Source: an uncultured Spirochaetales bacterium (lineage in GTDB: Bacteria; Spirochaetota; Spirochaetia; Sphaerochaetales; Sphaerochaetaceae). From it: DNA of 64,000 nucleotides. Both the position numbers and the translations under genes were made by a program. Under the pieces are notes generated by a model. It was not told the DNA's origin, did no database searches, and saw only the letters and a list, made by a program, of their open reading frames with translations. Shown one piece after another: positions 46,083 to 55,340 of the stretch. The stretch lies in the NCBI GenBank assembly GCA_949293595.1, contig CASFDW010000002.1, positions 1-64,000 of the forward strand. The letters run 5' to 3'. Each line of letters opens with the position of its first letter. The first letter of the stretch is position 1.

Positions 46083-48158
46083 ATGATCGAACTGGCAATA
46101 CCTGCCGGCAGTCTTGAAAACGCACTCGTTGCATTCAGGAACGGAGCCGACGCCGTATATTTCGGAATGAAGGATTTCTCCGCAAGAAAGGCGGCAGTCA
46201 ACTTCTCATTCGAGGATCTTGCGAAAATAAAACGATACGCCGGCGACAACGGCAAAAGGATATATGTGACGGTCAACACCCTGGTGGACGACAAAAACCT
46301 GGACAAGGCTTTCGAGCTTCTCAAGAGGATCGAATACTACAGACCGGACGGTGTCATCATACAGGATCTCGGCCTGGCAGGAATGATCAAGAAAAACTTC
46401 CCCCACCTGCCACTGCACGGTTCCACCCAGCTTGCAATCCATAACATAGGTGGTGTGAGGATGCTGCATAGCCTGGGATTCGAGCGCGTGGTGCTAGCCA
46501 GGGAACTCTCGCTTGAGGAAATACGCACCATACGCCGGGCGGTTCCGGACGTGGAGCTGAAGGTGTTCATCCATGGAGCGATGTGCTATGGGTTCTCCGG
46601 CCTGTGCATGGCATCCTTCCTGAAGACCGGCAGGAGCGCGAACGAGGGGGAATGCGCCCAGATCTGCCGCACATGGTTCACTGACGAGGAAAGCGGGAGA
46701 AAGCTCCATCCATTCAGTCTCAAGGATCTCGAGGCCGGCGAGGCCATAATCGAGCTGGACGAGATCGCCATAGACAGCGCAAAGGTCGAGGGACGGTTGA
46801 AGGGCAACAGCTATGTTGCTTCCGTCACAAGGTTCTACCGGGCACTGCTTGATGGAAAGCGGGACGGCCTTATGGCCCATCGCACAACATTCAGCAGGGA
46901 ACGCGGGGACGGGTACCTCGCCTACCGCGGTCCAGGGCATGAGAGGCTGACAACGACACTGTTCACCGGCCATATCGGGATTCCGGCCGGGCATGCAAAG
47001 AAGCAGGTCGGACGCAGACTGTACATGGCCCCTGAATGCACGATAAAGGATCATGACGGACTCATGTATATCAAAAAAGGCGGGCCGGACCTTTGCGAGG
47101 CTGTGAGGTTTTCTGCAAAACGTCTTGAGGACGGATCGTTCCTGCTGCCATCCGAAGAGAGGCTTGAAGCGGATGCCACGATCTACAAGGTGAGCGACAG
47201 CTCGATGAACGAGAAAAAACCATCGACGGACATACCGGAGGAAAAAAGGCTTGTATCCTGCAACGTGGAGGTTGGGGCCGGTTCTGTGGTGCTAGAGGCG
47301 GCGGGACTGAAAAAAACATATACCCCGCAGATCGTCGATTCCCGGAACCCCGGCGGGAAGGAGAAGCTGAAGACACTGCTCGGCCAAAGGGGTGAAGGAG
47401 GATGCGCCCTCGTGGTTGACAAGTTTTCCAACCGCTATCCAGGAGGCTCCTTCTTCATCAATCCGAAGGATGCAAAGGCTATCAGAAGGGACTTCTGCAG
47501 CATGCTTGACACAATACCCGATAAAAGAAGCTATTCATGCGGCGTACACGGAAAAGAAGGAGGAACAATCCTCCCGCCCAGGACGGTGATATCGGGGGCC
47601 CATACACCGTTTCAGACGGAAGGGGTTGTCGTGGATGGCAGGCTCTACATCACACTCGATCCGGTCATCTACGACGAGGAGGAGTATTACGGAAAGCTCG
47701 AGGACAGGTTGAAGGAAGCCAGGCTTCCCGTAATGATCGGTCTCAACAACATCGGACAGGTCATGTTCGCGCAAAAGCATCCGGAGCATGGATATTTCGC
47801 CGACATCTACCTGTACCTTTCAAACAGGGAATGTGCGTCATTGCTCGCCTCCCTGCTCGGAAACAGCCTCAAGGGCGGGTATCTGTGGCTGGAGAGGGAT
47901 GTATATGTGGATCCATGGCCCTTCGAGCCCACCATCGTCAGGGACTTCACCCCTCCGCTGTTCATAAGCCGGTCCTGTTACAGGCATGACTCGCTCGGAC
48001 ATGACTGCAAAGGCTGCCTCCGGGAATATGTCTTCCAATTATCACAGAACGGGGAGAGATATGAGGCGTACGTCAAGGACTGCTGCACGTATGTAAGCAG
48101 AAAAAAACAACCGTCCGGTTTCCCGGACGGCAGTGAAAGCCCAAAACGCCTCAGATGA
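46083..48158 (+). CDS. U32-family peptidase-like protein (RlhA/YhbU group)
   Basis: 691 residues. N-terminal U32 barrel: IPAGSLENALVAFRNGADAVYFG (about 5-27), LHGSTQLAIHNIGG, and the signature ELKVFIHGAMCYGFSGLCMASF (about 159-180) with Fe-S or active-site cysteines, followed by CAQICR. A second, less conserved half (DUF3656-like) follows; a C-terminal CKGC...C cluster is present. Members include the 23S rRNA hydroxylation factor RlhA and collagenase-like proteins. The last seven codons or so coincide with the terminator and end of the convergent asd gene. Confidence 0.85.
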   Translation: MIELAIPAGSLENALVAFRNGADAVYFGMKDFSARKAAVNFSFEDLAKIKRYAGDNGKRIYVTVNTLVDDKNLDKAFELLKRIEYYRPDGVIIQDLGLAGMIKKNFPHLPLHGSTQLAIHNIGGVRMLHSLGFERVVLARELSLEEIRTIRRAVPDVELKVFIHGAMCYGFSGLCMASFLKTGRSANEGECAQICRTWFTDEESGRKLHPFSLKDLEAGEAIIELDEIAIDSAKVEGRLKGNSYVASVTRFYRALLDGKRDGLMAHRTTFSRERGDGYLAYRGPGHERLTTTLFTGHIGIPAGHAKKQVGRRLYMAPECTIKDHDGLMYIKKGGPDLCEAVRFSAKRLEDGSFLLPSEERLEADATIYKVSDSSMNEKKPSTDIPEEKRLVSCNVEVGAGSVVLEAAGLKKTYTPQIVDSRNPGGKEKLKTLLGQRGEGGCALVVDKFSNRYPGGSFFINPKDAKAIRRDFCSMLDTIPDKRSYSCGVHGKEGGTILPPRTVISGAHTPFQTEGVVVDGRLYITLDPVIYDEEEYYGKLEDRLKEARLPVMIGLNNIGQVMFAQKHPEHGYFADIYLYLSNRECASLLASLLGNSLKGGYLWLERDVYVDPWPFEPTIVRDFTPPLFISRSCYRHDSLGHDCKGCLREYVFQLSQNGERYEAYVKDCCTYVSRKKQPSGFPDGSESPKRLR
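48101..48130 (-). terminator. Terminator of asd, located inside the U32 coding end
   Basis: CCGTCCGG / CCGGACGG stem (48111-48130) with a GAAA tetraloop on the minus strand, followed by TTG and seven T residues. It lies wholly within the 3' coding region of the convergent gene. Confidence 0.85.
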
Positions 48159-49173
48159 GGTTGAAGCGCTGGACGAAGGCTTCCGCATTCTGGATGGAAC
48201 CGCCTGCCGCCCCCTTCACGATATTGTTGACAAGCAGACAGAAGCCTATCTTGCCGTTCTGCTCCTTGATCCTTCCCGTATAGACGACCATTCCCTTGGG
48301 ATTTCCCCAGAACGCATATTTTGGCTGCGGGAACGTGGGTTCGGACGAATACACGACAGGCTTTGCCGGTGTGCTGGGAAGATCCGGAACAACATTGAAC
48401 TCATCCCAGTCCCTGATTATCATGTCCGCAGTCACCTTCTGCTCGAAATCAAGCCATACGGTCTCGAGATGTCCGAACATGACAGGCACACGGACCGTGT
48501 AGGCATAAACCTCCGGATCGATTGAGAGGATTTTCTTGACCTCCCTCTCGATCTTCTCCTCCTCACCCTTGATGAACGGGATGCAGTTGTCGGTGATGTC
48601 GAATGATGAAAGTCCGGGATATCCTGCTCCGGAAACACTCTGGTAGCTGTTTATTGTAATCGTCTTGATGCCGTATTTCCTCAAAGGAGCGAGCGCCATC
48701 GCAAGACCGGTCGTGACACAGTTTGCATTGGTTACGCAGAAGCCTGTCTGAGGATAGCCCTGCTTGCGGATCAGCTCGAGCTGCTCCATGTTCGCCTCAG
48801 GAATCAGAATCGGGACGTTGGCATCATAGCGCATCGCGGCGGCATTGGAAAAGACATAGAACCCGTTTGCCCTGAGCTGTGGCTCGGCCTCGCTGGCGAC
48901 AGCAGCAGGAAGCGCAGAAAACACAATCTGGACGCCTGCTTCCTTCATCTGGGCATAATTGAATTCCCTGACATCCATATCTTTGATGCTCTCGGGCATC
49001 TCGAACGGCATGACCCAGTGCACCGTCGCGGCATATTTCTGTCCGACACGGGCGGCACTGGCCGTCACATAGCTCAACTCAAACCAAGGATGCTCGGAAA
49101 GCATCCACATGAAAACCTGGCCTACAGCACCAGTTGCGCCGATAACGGCTACTTTGATTTTCTTGTTTTCCAT
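48151..49173 (-). CDS. asd: Aspartate-semialdehyde dehydrogenase
   Basis: 340 residues. Reduces aspartyl phosphate to aspartate semialdehyde for lysine, methionine and threonine, and for diaminopimelate of the cell wall. NADP loop GATGAVG (12-18); the catalytic Cys is C152 in NANCVTTGLA. The overall spacing is that of the archaeal/fungal-like ASADH branch rather than the E. coli one. Monocistronic, with its own terminator inside the neighbouring U32 gene. Confidence 0.94.
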   Translation of the reverse strand: MENKKIKVAVIGATGAVGQVFMWMLSEHPWFELSYVTASAARVGQKYAATVHWVMPFEMPESIKDMDVREFNYAQMKEAGVQIVFSALPAAVASEAEPQLRANGFYVFSNAAAMRYDANVPILIPEANMEQLELIRKQGYPQTGFCVTNANCVTTGLAMALAPLRKYGIKTITINSYQSVSGAGYPGLSSFDITDNCIPFIKGEEEKIEREVKKILSIDPEVYAYTVRVPVMFGHLETVWLDFEQKVTADMIIRDWDEFNVVPDLPSTPAKPVVYSSEPTFPQPKYAFWGNPKGMVVYTGRIKEQNGKIGFCLLVNNIVKGAAGGSIQNAEAFVQRFNLI

Positions 49174-49360
49174 CTTACTTCAAGTCCCCACAAGGATATA
49201 GTGAGCTCAAGAATAGTGTTTTTGAAAACCTTGGTCAATGACTTTCAATAAATTATGTTAAAATTTTTACATATTGTTATTATTATAACAAAATGAAAGA
49301 AAATTCCCCATTCACATCCACCTTCCCCAAATCCTTGGCGGGTATTATCTTATGTCCACA

Positions 49361-49380
49361 CCCGGCTCGATAGCGCCGGG
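49361..49380 (+). repeat. 5' leader hairpin of the Fn3-like lipoprotein gene
   Basis: CCCGGC / GCCGGG arms (49361-49366 and 49375-49380) lie about 14 nt before the ATG and just upstream of its GGAG. A TATTAT box at 49343-49348 would place the transcript start near 49355, making this a 5'-terminal stem. Confidence 0.4.
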
Positions 49381-49394
49381 AGTCATGGAGACAT

Positions 49395-51122
49395 ATGAAG
49401 ACAAAAATTACGGCCGCACTGCTGGCCCCGGCATTACTGATGCTGCTTTTTTCCTGTTCCCCCGTGCCGGCACCGGACCGCATGGGCCTAATACCCGTTG
49501 CATCCGACAGCCTCACGGTGCTCAACGTAACGGCTGCAAGCGAATCGGCAGAGATATTCTTCACGCCGGTGATGGGCGCGGAAAGCTATGAGATAAGATA
49601 TTGTGAAAAAGGTTCTGACGAGACCAGGTCCACAGCCGTTTCCACCTCGTCATACAGCCAGTCCGGGGTGTTCAAGGTGCTGATACGGCCGTTATCACCA
49701 AATACCGGATACACGGTGTCGGCCTATGCGAAAAACAGCGCCAATACGGATTTCATCATGATAGGACAGACAGACTTTTCCACTGCGGAAGCCGGCATGC
49801 TCGAGTATGCACCGGTGGCATGGCTTTCCTACCGTACAAAGGACGTCGTGGCCATCGATGTGAACATGGTCGCTGGAATCACATATTCGGTCGATCTCGA
49901 GAATGCGGACGGAGAAACAATCAAGACAGCCGCTCCGGAGGACGGGAAGGTGGAATTTGACGAACTGGTTCCGGACGATTCATACAAGGCTGTCGTCAAA
50001 CACGGTACAAGCGCCGATGATTTTTCTGCATATACCACCGGGATCGCGATACCGGAATACAGCACGGACTATGACACGGGCTTCACCATCAGCTATCAAA
50101 ACGGGGTGTTGGATGCAAACGGCATTCCAGCAGGAGCCGTCTCGTTGAAGCTGTGCAGGGACGGAGTGCCCGTACAGACCAGCGCACCGGAGTATCCGTC
50201 GTTTCAAATTGTCCCCTCGACCAGTTTCGAAAGTGCGGTATACAACGTCGTCGCCACGACGCCCGGCGGGGAGACAAGCAGCTGCAACCTGCTCGTTACC
50301 TCCGGAATAGCACTGGAATCGAGGCAGGTGGGATACCAGGATATCCGTCTCGCATGGAATGCCGGAGGATATGAGGATGGAGAGGTGATATACAACATCA
50401 CGGTATCGGACGGGATTTCCGCAGAACCGGTGATCGCAGGAGGGAAGGCAACGCTTGTCCTGGACGGTTTGGACAGCAAGACCGGATATCGGATCGGAAT
50501 AGAGGCCGTGCTTCCGGACAAACGGACCTCCACCACGCTCCTCGACCTCACGACAAAGGATTTCTCCGGCATATACCAGTGGATAAACACCACATACCCG
50601 CTAAGCAGGAAGGTCGGCAATTTTGCCGTGACGGTAGTGAACGCCCCCTCGGAAAGCGCATATGCCTATTACATATACGTGAACGACCAGGACTGCTACT
50701 ACGACGGCTCGTCCTACAGGATACTGCCTCTCATAGACAACAGCTACCAGTCTGGAGAGACCATGCCAGAAGGCATGATTCCCTACTCCTCCTCGCAAGG
50801 CTATGCCCAATCCTACAGATGGAACGCCGGCAAATGGAACACGACGTCCATGTCCCCCGCAAAATGGAGGATAGCAGACACCGTGGTATCGGCCGATACG
50901 TACAAGACGACGGTCAACAGCAGCCTTGCCGGATCCTCGTCGGAGCTTCCGACAGACACATCGTGGACGTTCTCGACGGACGAAAACGGAGATCCGGTAC
51001 TTTATTTCAAGAACTACTCCTCAAGCCTGCTTGTTGCGATGGGCCTGTATACAAACCCTGACTTCAAGGCGGAGGGAGTCGACAAGAACACATTCCTTCT
51101 GAAGAGGATTGCTGACATATAA
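49395..51122 (+). CDS. Surface lipoprotein with fibronectin type III-like modules
   Basis: 575 residues. A lipoprotein signal ends at LLFSC (C21). Four or so modules of about 90 residues follow; the clearest Fn3-like patterns are ESAEIFFTPVMGAESYEIRYCEKG (about 50-73) with SPNTGYTVSAYAKNS, and later DIRLAWNAGGYEDGEVIYNITVSDG. The last 180 residues are Tyr/Ser-rich and different. No enzymatic motif. Probably attached to the outer membrane surface or its inner face. The putative barrel gene starts 10 nt downstream, so the two products may form a unit. Confidence 0.7.
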   Translation: MKTKITAALLAPALLMLLFSCSPVPAPDRMGLIPVASDSLTVLNVTAASESAEIFFTPVMGAESYEIRYCEKGSDETRSTAVSTSSYSQSGVFKVLIRPLSPNTGYTVSAYAKNSANTDFIMIGQTDFSTAEAGMLEYAPVAWLSYRTKDVVAIDVNMVAGITYSVDLENADGETIKTAAPEDGKVEFDELVPDDSYKAVVKHGTSADDFSAYTTGIAIPEYSTDYDTGFTISYQNGVLDANGIPAGAVSLKLCRDGVPVQTSAPEYPSFQIVPSTSFESAVYNVVATTPGGETSSCNLLVTSGIALESRQVGYQDIRLAWNAGGYEDGEVIYNITVSDGISAEPVIAGGKATLVLDGLDSKTGYRIGIEAVLPDKRTSTTLLDLTTKDFSGIYQWINTTYPLSRKVGNFAVTVVNAPSESAYAYYIYVNDQDCYYDGSSYRILPLIDNSYQSGETMPEGMIPYSSSQGYAQSYRWNAGKWNTTSMSPAKWRIADTVVSADTYKTTVNSSLAGSSSELPTDTSWTFSTDENGDPVLYFKNYSSSLLVAMGLYTNPDFKAEGVDKNTFLLKRIADI

Positions 51123-51132
51123 GGATATGAAA

Positions 51133-52386
51133 ATGAAAAAAATGATCATAATTCTGCTGCTTGCGGCATCGGCGGCCCCTGCCTTCGCAGTCTTCAGCCC
51201 GACATTCGAAAAACAGACCAAGGGGGAATTCCTTTCCCCCGCGATGATTGCCGAAGTCTCCGATGAAACACCTTTCGCGTTCGATCTGCGGGCAGGAAGC
51301 GACATAGACGCCCTGGGCTTTCTTGCCGCACCGGCCGGAACGCTTGCAGGAAAACCTGCAAGAGCACTTGCAAACCACCTGGCAGGCAGAAGCCTGTCGT
51401 TCTGGCAGGACAACCCGCAGCTTGTGCAGGTGTTCACCTCCCTGGATGACAATTTTCCAAAGGACACCGGGGACCAGTACTACCTTGCCTCGATAAGGAA
51501 CTACTTTGCCACAACGTTCCTCTCCAACGACTACGGAGACGCAAGAAGGGCATATGCCGTCGCAAACAGCCTTCCCCTCGTGCAGGCCTACCCCTACGAC
51601 CCGTACAGGATCCTCGGAGGTGACATGTATCTGTCGCTCGAGATGTACGGGGGCAGGATCAAAAACGGATTCGGATGGAACTGGGACGTGAACATGGATT
51701 ATGACGGAGCCTCGTCACTGCTGGGAACGATGGGCAACAGGATGTCCGTGGATGCACGGGCGAACATAGCCTATGCCGTTCCTGTCGGGGAAAGGTTCTC
51801 GCTGGGAATTTCGGCCCAGCCGATGCTGCGTTTCCAGATGGACATTCCAAACGAGGCATTCATAAGCGCGCGGATGAACGACGACATCCTGTACATCTTC
51901 ACAGGCGACCTCATGTTCGGCACCGGGGTCTCGATAAACATCGGCGCATCATACAAGGTTGACAACAGCCTCTCGTTCGCTCTGGATTTCAGGAACATAC
52001 CGTCATTCCGCAACTACGTGCTGCTCCCGGTAAGCGGAATAGCGGAAGGTAACATATCCTTCAGCGAGGACGATACGATCTACTTCGTGCCTCCGGACAT
52101 CGCCCTTTCCGCATTCTGGGACAGGGACAGGTACCACCTCCATGTCGAGGCCGGTGACATACTGAACCAGGTGATATATGACAGATATGTGACGGAGCGG
52201 CGTTTCGATTACTATTCGATAATCAAACTCTCCTTCGCCTACGACTTGAGCAACAACCTTGCCCTGACAGCAGGATACCGATACAGGGCGGTGTTTCTTG
52301 GAATCAGATACAATGGCATGGAAGCCGGAATCTCGACAAAGCTCGACAGGGCCGCAATAGGCCTGGACTTCGGATGGAAATTCTGA
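51133..52386 (+). CDS. Probable outer-membrane beta-barrel protein
   Basis: 417 residues. Signal peptide MKKMIIILLLAASAAPAFA. The second half is a series of amphipathic beta-strands with aromatic girdle residues (GFGWNWDVNMDYD, ANIAYAVPVGERFSLGISAQPMLRF, ALTAGYRYRAVFLGIRYNGMEAGIS, ending GLDFGWKF), with a terminal aromatic Phe as BAM substrates have. No family recognised. AAGGA 7 nt before 51133 selects that ATG over 51127. Likely partner of the preceding lipoprotein. Confidence 0.65.
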   Translation: MKKMIIILLLAASAAPAFAVFSPTFEKQTKGEFLSPAMIAEVSDETPFAFDLRAGSDIDALGFLAAPAGTLAGKPARALANHLAGRSLSFWQDNPQLVQVFTSLDDNFPKDTGDQYYLASIRNYFATTFLSNDYGDARRAYAVANSLPLVQAYPYDPYRILGGDMYLSLEMYGGRIKNGFGWNWDVNMDYDGASSLLGTMGNRMSVDARANIAYAVPVGERFSLGISAQPMLRFQMDIPNEAFISARMNDDILYIFTGDLMFGTGVSINIGASYKVDNSLSFALDFRNIPSFRNYVLLPVSGIAEGNISFSEDDTIYFVPPDIALSAFWDRDRYHLHVEAGDILNQVIYDRYVTERRFDYYSIIKLSFAYDLSNNLALTAGYRYRAVFLGIRYNGMEAGISTKLDRAAIGLDFGWKF

Positions 52387-52389
52387 AAC

Positions 52390-52413
52390 GGACGGGGCCG
52401 GACGGCCCTGTCC
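52390..52413. repeat. GC-rich hairpin between convergent genes
   Basis: A 10-bp stem (GGACGGGGCC / GGCCCTGTCC, one G-U) with a GGAC loop, occupying nearly the whole gap between two convergent genes. No U-run on either strand, so it may act as a Rho-assisted or 3'-end-protecting element. Confidence 0.5.
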
Positions 52414-52415
52414 AA

Positions 52416-53000
52416 TCAAAGACTTATATAAAACGATTTCCCGCAATGCGGGCACACGACAAGAATCCTTTCGGAAACCTCGGCCTCCGGCTCCGCCGTC
52501 TGTTGCTGTGCGGCACGACCTGCGGATAAGAATGTGACAACATCCCCGTCCACGGAAACAACGGTGCCGAAGCTGACAGGTATCATCGAGGTTCCGTTCT
52601 TCCTCAATACCGTCTGCACATCAGGCTTGAAAGACTGCAATGCCACATAGTCGAACGCCCTGGATTCGAAAAAGGAGGCGTCGACACTGCTGTCGAACGA
52701 AATCAGAAGTAGAAGATCCTTGTTCCCGTCTATCTTGCCAAGAACGCTTTCCGATGCACCAAGAGCCACATAGACAAGCCCGTGTCCGCTGTCAAGCGAC
52801 CAAAGCCCGTCACCTTCCTTCATGATCCTGCAGCCCATGACGCGCACGGTGCGGATGCTCCCGTCAACGGTGAAGGAAGAGCCACCGTTACTAAGGACAA
52901 AGCCTTTCTCCGCATAATCCCCATCCACGACGACATCATACGAAAAGATGGAAACACACACAAAGCAAAGAAGCAGTAAAACCGTAATGATTCTTTTCAT
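52416..53000 (-). CDS. Exported protein with C-terminal CPHCGKSF motif
   Basis: 194 residues. An N-terminal signal peptide (MKRIITVLLLLCFVCVSIFS) marks export. The body is beta-rich (DGSIRTVRVMGCRIMKEG..., LLLLISFDSSVDASFF) with no recognised fold. The very C-terminus reads ILVVCPHCGKSFYISL, a half zinc-ribbon knuckle normally seen in cytoplasmic proteins. A G-rich stretch precedes the ATG at 53000. It follows the UPF0158-like gene on the same strand by 87 nt. Confidence 0.6.
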   Translation of the reverse strand: MKRIITVLLLLCFVCVSIFSYDVVVDGDYAEKGFVLSNGGSSFTVDGSIRTVRVMGCRIMKEGDGLWSLDSGHGLVYVALGASESVLGKIDGNKDLLLLISFDSSVDASFFESRAFDYVALQSFKPDVQTVLRKNGTSMIPVSFGTVVSVDGDVVTFLSAGRAAQQQTAEPEAEVSERILVVCPHCGKSFYISL

Positions 53001-53087
53001 AAACCCCCCCGTCACCAATCTGAAACAACCGATGATGCAAAATCCAGATATCGGAATTCTAACATGGACGGGAAAGCGATTGCAACT

Positions 53088-53465
53088 TCACTTTGCCCAC
53101 GTAGCCGTGGATATCCACTTCGCCACAGCGTCGGCAACCACATCGTGACGGAACACGGCATATGGGGCAAGAAGCGAATTCATGCGCAGTGCATCCATGA
53201 AACGTACGCATCCGCAGTCATCCAGCATGGATGATAGTTTTTTTGAAAGCATGGCGTCCTCAATGGATCCGGCATACCGGCGCATGACCGTCTCCTCGTC
53301 CACCAGGTTTTCCGGTATCACGAGGAACGAGGGATCTCCCTCATGCGGATTTTTTCCAATCCCTTTGAAAAAGCCTTCGACCTTACCTGTATCGATATTC
53401 AAAAGGAGCACCTCGTCCACTGCACGGTCCTCGACAGCCTCGGCGATTGCGGAGAAATCAAACAT
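53088..53465 (-). CDS. Small UPF0158-like protein
   Basis: 125 residues, soluble. The pattern of an N-terminal helix (MFDFSAIAEAVED), a short hairpin (EVLLLNIDTGKVEGF) and then helical VDEETVMRRYAGSIEDAMLSKKLSSML and CGCVRFMDALRM segments resembles UPF0158 proteins of unknown function. GGGAGG lies 6 nt before the ATG at 53465; the open frame further upstream runs into dctM and is not used. Function unknown. Confidence 0.55.
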   Translation of the reverse strand: MFDFSAIAEAVEDRAVDEVLLLNIDTGKVEGFFKGIGKNPHEGDPSFLVIPENLVDEETVMRRYAGSIEDAMLSKKLSSMLDDCGCVRFMDALRMNSLLAPYAVFRHDVVADAVAKWISTATWAK

Positions 53466-53527
53466 AAAGCCCTCCCAATGGCATTTTACCGCCACAGGGA
53501 GGGCCATGCAATCTCCAATATGCAATC

Positions 53528-54829
53528 TCAGAGCGCACCTACAAGTGCGGGAAGCGCCAGAGAAAGAGCCGGGACAAACGTCACGAGAAGCAGGAGTGCA
53601 ATCAGCACCGCAAGATAGGGAAGAAGCATCCTGACAACCTTCTCGATCGATATCTTGCTGATTCCACAGCTGATGAAGAGGACCGATCCGACAGGAGGCG
53701 TCATGGTTCCGATGCACATGTTGAAGATCATGACGACACCGAACTGTATGGCGCTCATTCCGAAGCTCTGTGCGATGGGCAGGAAGATCGGAGTGAAGAT
53801 CAGGATGGCCGGAGTGATGTCCATGAACGTGCCGATGACAAGCAGGATGATGTTCATGAGTATGAATATGATTATCCTGTTGTTCGTCACGGACAGCAGG
53901 GCCTCTGAAATTGCCGCAGGGATTCCCGAGTATGCCATGACCCAGCTCATCGCGCTGGATGCGGAAATCAGGAACAGGATGATTCCGCTGGTCTTCGCGC
54001 TGTCGAGCAGGATGTCCATGAAATCCTTAACTGTGATGCTCTTGTAGATTATCGAAAGCACGAGGCAGTAGAGGACTGCCACGCCCGCGCCCTCGGTGGC
54101 GGTGAAGATCCCGCCGACGATACCGCCGATGACGATCACGATCAAAAGCAGCGAGGGAATGGCCTCAAGCGTCGTCTTGACCGCAAGGCTGAGCGTCGGA
54201 CGTTCGGAGACCGGATACTTGTTCTTCTTCGCATAGATGAACGCGACGATCATCGTTCCAAGGCCCATCAGGATTCCGGGTATGTACCCGGCCATGAACA
54301 GAGCGGAAATCGATACGCCTCCGGCAACCGTCGAATAAACGATGAAAGCACTGGTAGGCGGTATCAGAAGTCCGGTTGGAGCCGATGCGATGTTGACGCA
54401 TGTGCTGAACGCCTTGTCATAGCCTTCTTCCTCCTCCATTGGAGCGAGCGCACCTCCGATGGCTGCCGCCGCCGCGACCGCGGATCCGGAAAGGGCACCG
54501 AAGAGCATGTTTCCAAGAACGTTGGTCTGAGCCAGGGATCCGGGAACACGTCCGACTATGATTTTTGCGAAATTGATCAGTCGTCTGGCAATTCCGCCGT
54601 TGTTCATGATGTTTCCCGCTAGCACGAAGAGCGGGACTGCAAGCAGGGAGAAACTCTCGATGCCGCTGTTCATCTTCTGCATCACGATGAAGGTTACCTG
54701 GTCCCAGCTCAAAGTCGAAAGAGCTGTAACGATGCTCGATACGAGGATGCCGATGCTGATTGGAACTCCAAGGAACAGCAATACACCGAACACGACGAAA
54801 AGCAATATTGTTGTAAGTGCGATGCTCAT
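53528..54829 (-). CDS. dctM: TRAP transporter large permease
   Basis: 433 residues, about 12 helices. The N-terminal FGVLLFLGVPISIGILVSS segment, the FSLLAVPLFVLAGNIMNNGGIARRL stretch (about 60-84) and SGSAVAAAAAIGGALAPMEEEEGYD (about 115-139) are DctM hallmarks. Exchanges sodium for an organic acid delivered by DctP. The start overlaps dctQ by 4 nt. Last transporter gene of the GH31-TRAP operon. Confidence 0.95.
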   Translation of the reverse strand: MSIALTTILLFVVFGVLLFLGVPISIGILVSSIVTALSTLSWDQVTFIVMQKMNSGIESFSLLAVPLFVLAGNIMNNGGIARRLINFAKIIVGRVPGSLAQTNVLGNMLFGALSGSAVAAAAAIGGALAPMEEEEGYDKAFSTCVNIASAPTGLLIPPTSAFIVYSTVAGGVSISALFMAGYIPGILMGLGTMIVAFIYAKKNKYPVSERPTLSLAVKTTLEAIPSLLLIVIVIGGIVGGIFTATEGAGVAVLYCLVLSIIYKSITVKDFMDILLDSAKTSGIILFLISASSAMSWVMAYSGIPAAISEALLSVTNNRIIIFILMNIILLVIGTFMDITPAILIFTPIFLPIAQSFGMSAIQFGVVMIFNMCIGTMTPPVGSVLFISCGISKISIEKVVRMLLPYLAVLIALLLLVTFVPALSLALPALVGAL

Positions 54830-55329
54830 ACCCTATCCTCCTTCGCCACCGTCCTGCCGGTGACATCCTCATAGATGTTGATGGCCTGGGCAACCATTAT
54901 GAAAATGCCTGATATCGGAGCCATCGAGTAAACGAGGGACCTCGGTATTCCAAGGAGTGCTGAAAATTCCTTTACGGCGCTGAGAGCAAGTTTGACCCCG
55001 CCGATCACCATCACAAAGAGGGCGAAGAGGAATACAAGAAGATCCGTAAGCGTCACAAGGATCTTCTTCCTGTTCTCGGGAAGCTTGTCCCTCAGGAATA
55101 CGAGAGCCATATGGCCGCGCACACTGAAGGCATAGGCCGCACCGATGAAGCCGGTCCACATGAGAAGGTATCTGACCACCTCCTCGGTGAAAGCACTCGG
55201 ATTGTTAAGCACATATCTGGTGAAAACCTGATAGATCACAAGCAGCGACATCGCCACAAGCAGAACCGCTGCGATACGGGAAAGAAGCCAGTTCATCCCA
55301 TTCTTTATTTTTGCCAATACTTTTTCCAT
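54826..55329 (-). CDS. dctQ: TRAP transporter small permease
   Basis: 167 residues with four helices. The VIYQVFTRYVLNNPSAFTEEVVRYLLMWTGFIGAAYA segment (about 33-69) is typical of DctQ. GGGGGAA precedes the ATG at 55329. It lies 11 nt after dctP. Confidence 0.92.
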   Translation of the reverse strand: MEKVLAKIKNGMNWLLSRIAAVLLVAMSLLVIYQVFTRYVLNNPSAFTEEVVRYLLMWTGFIGAAYAFSVRGHMALVFLRDKLPENRKKILVTLTDLLVFLFALFVMVIGGVKLALSAVKEFSALLGIPRSLVYSMAPISGIFIMVAQAINIYEDVTGRTVAKEDRV

Positions 55330-55340
55330 TGTTTCCCCCG

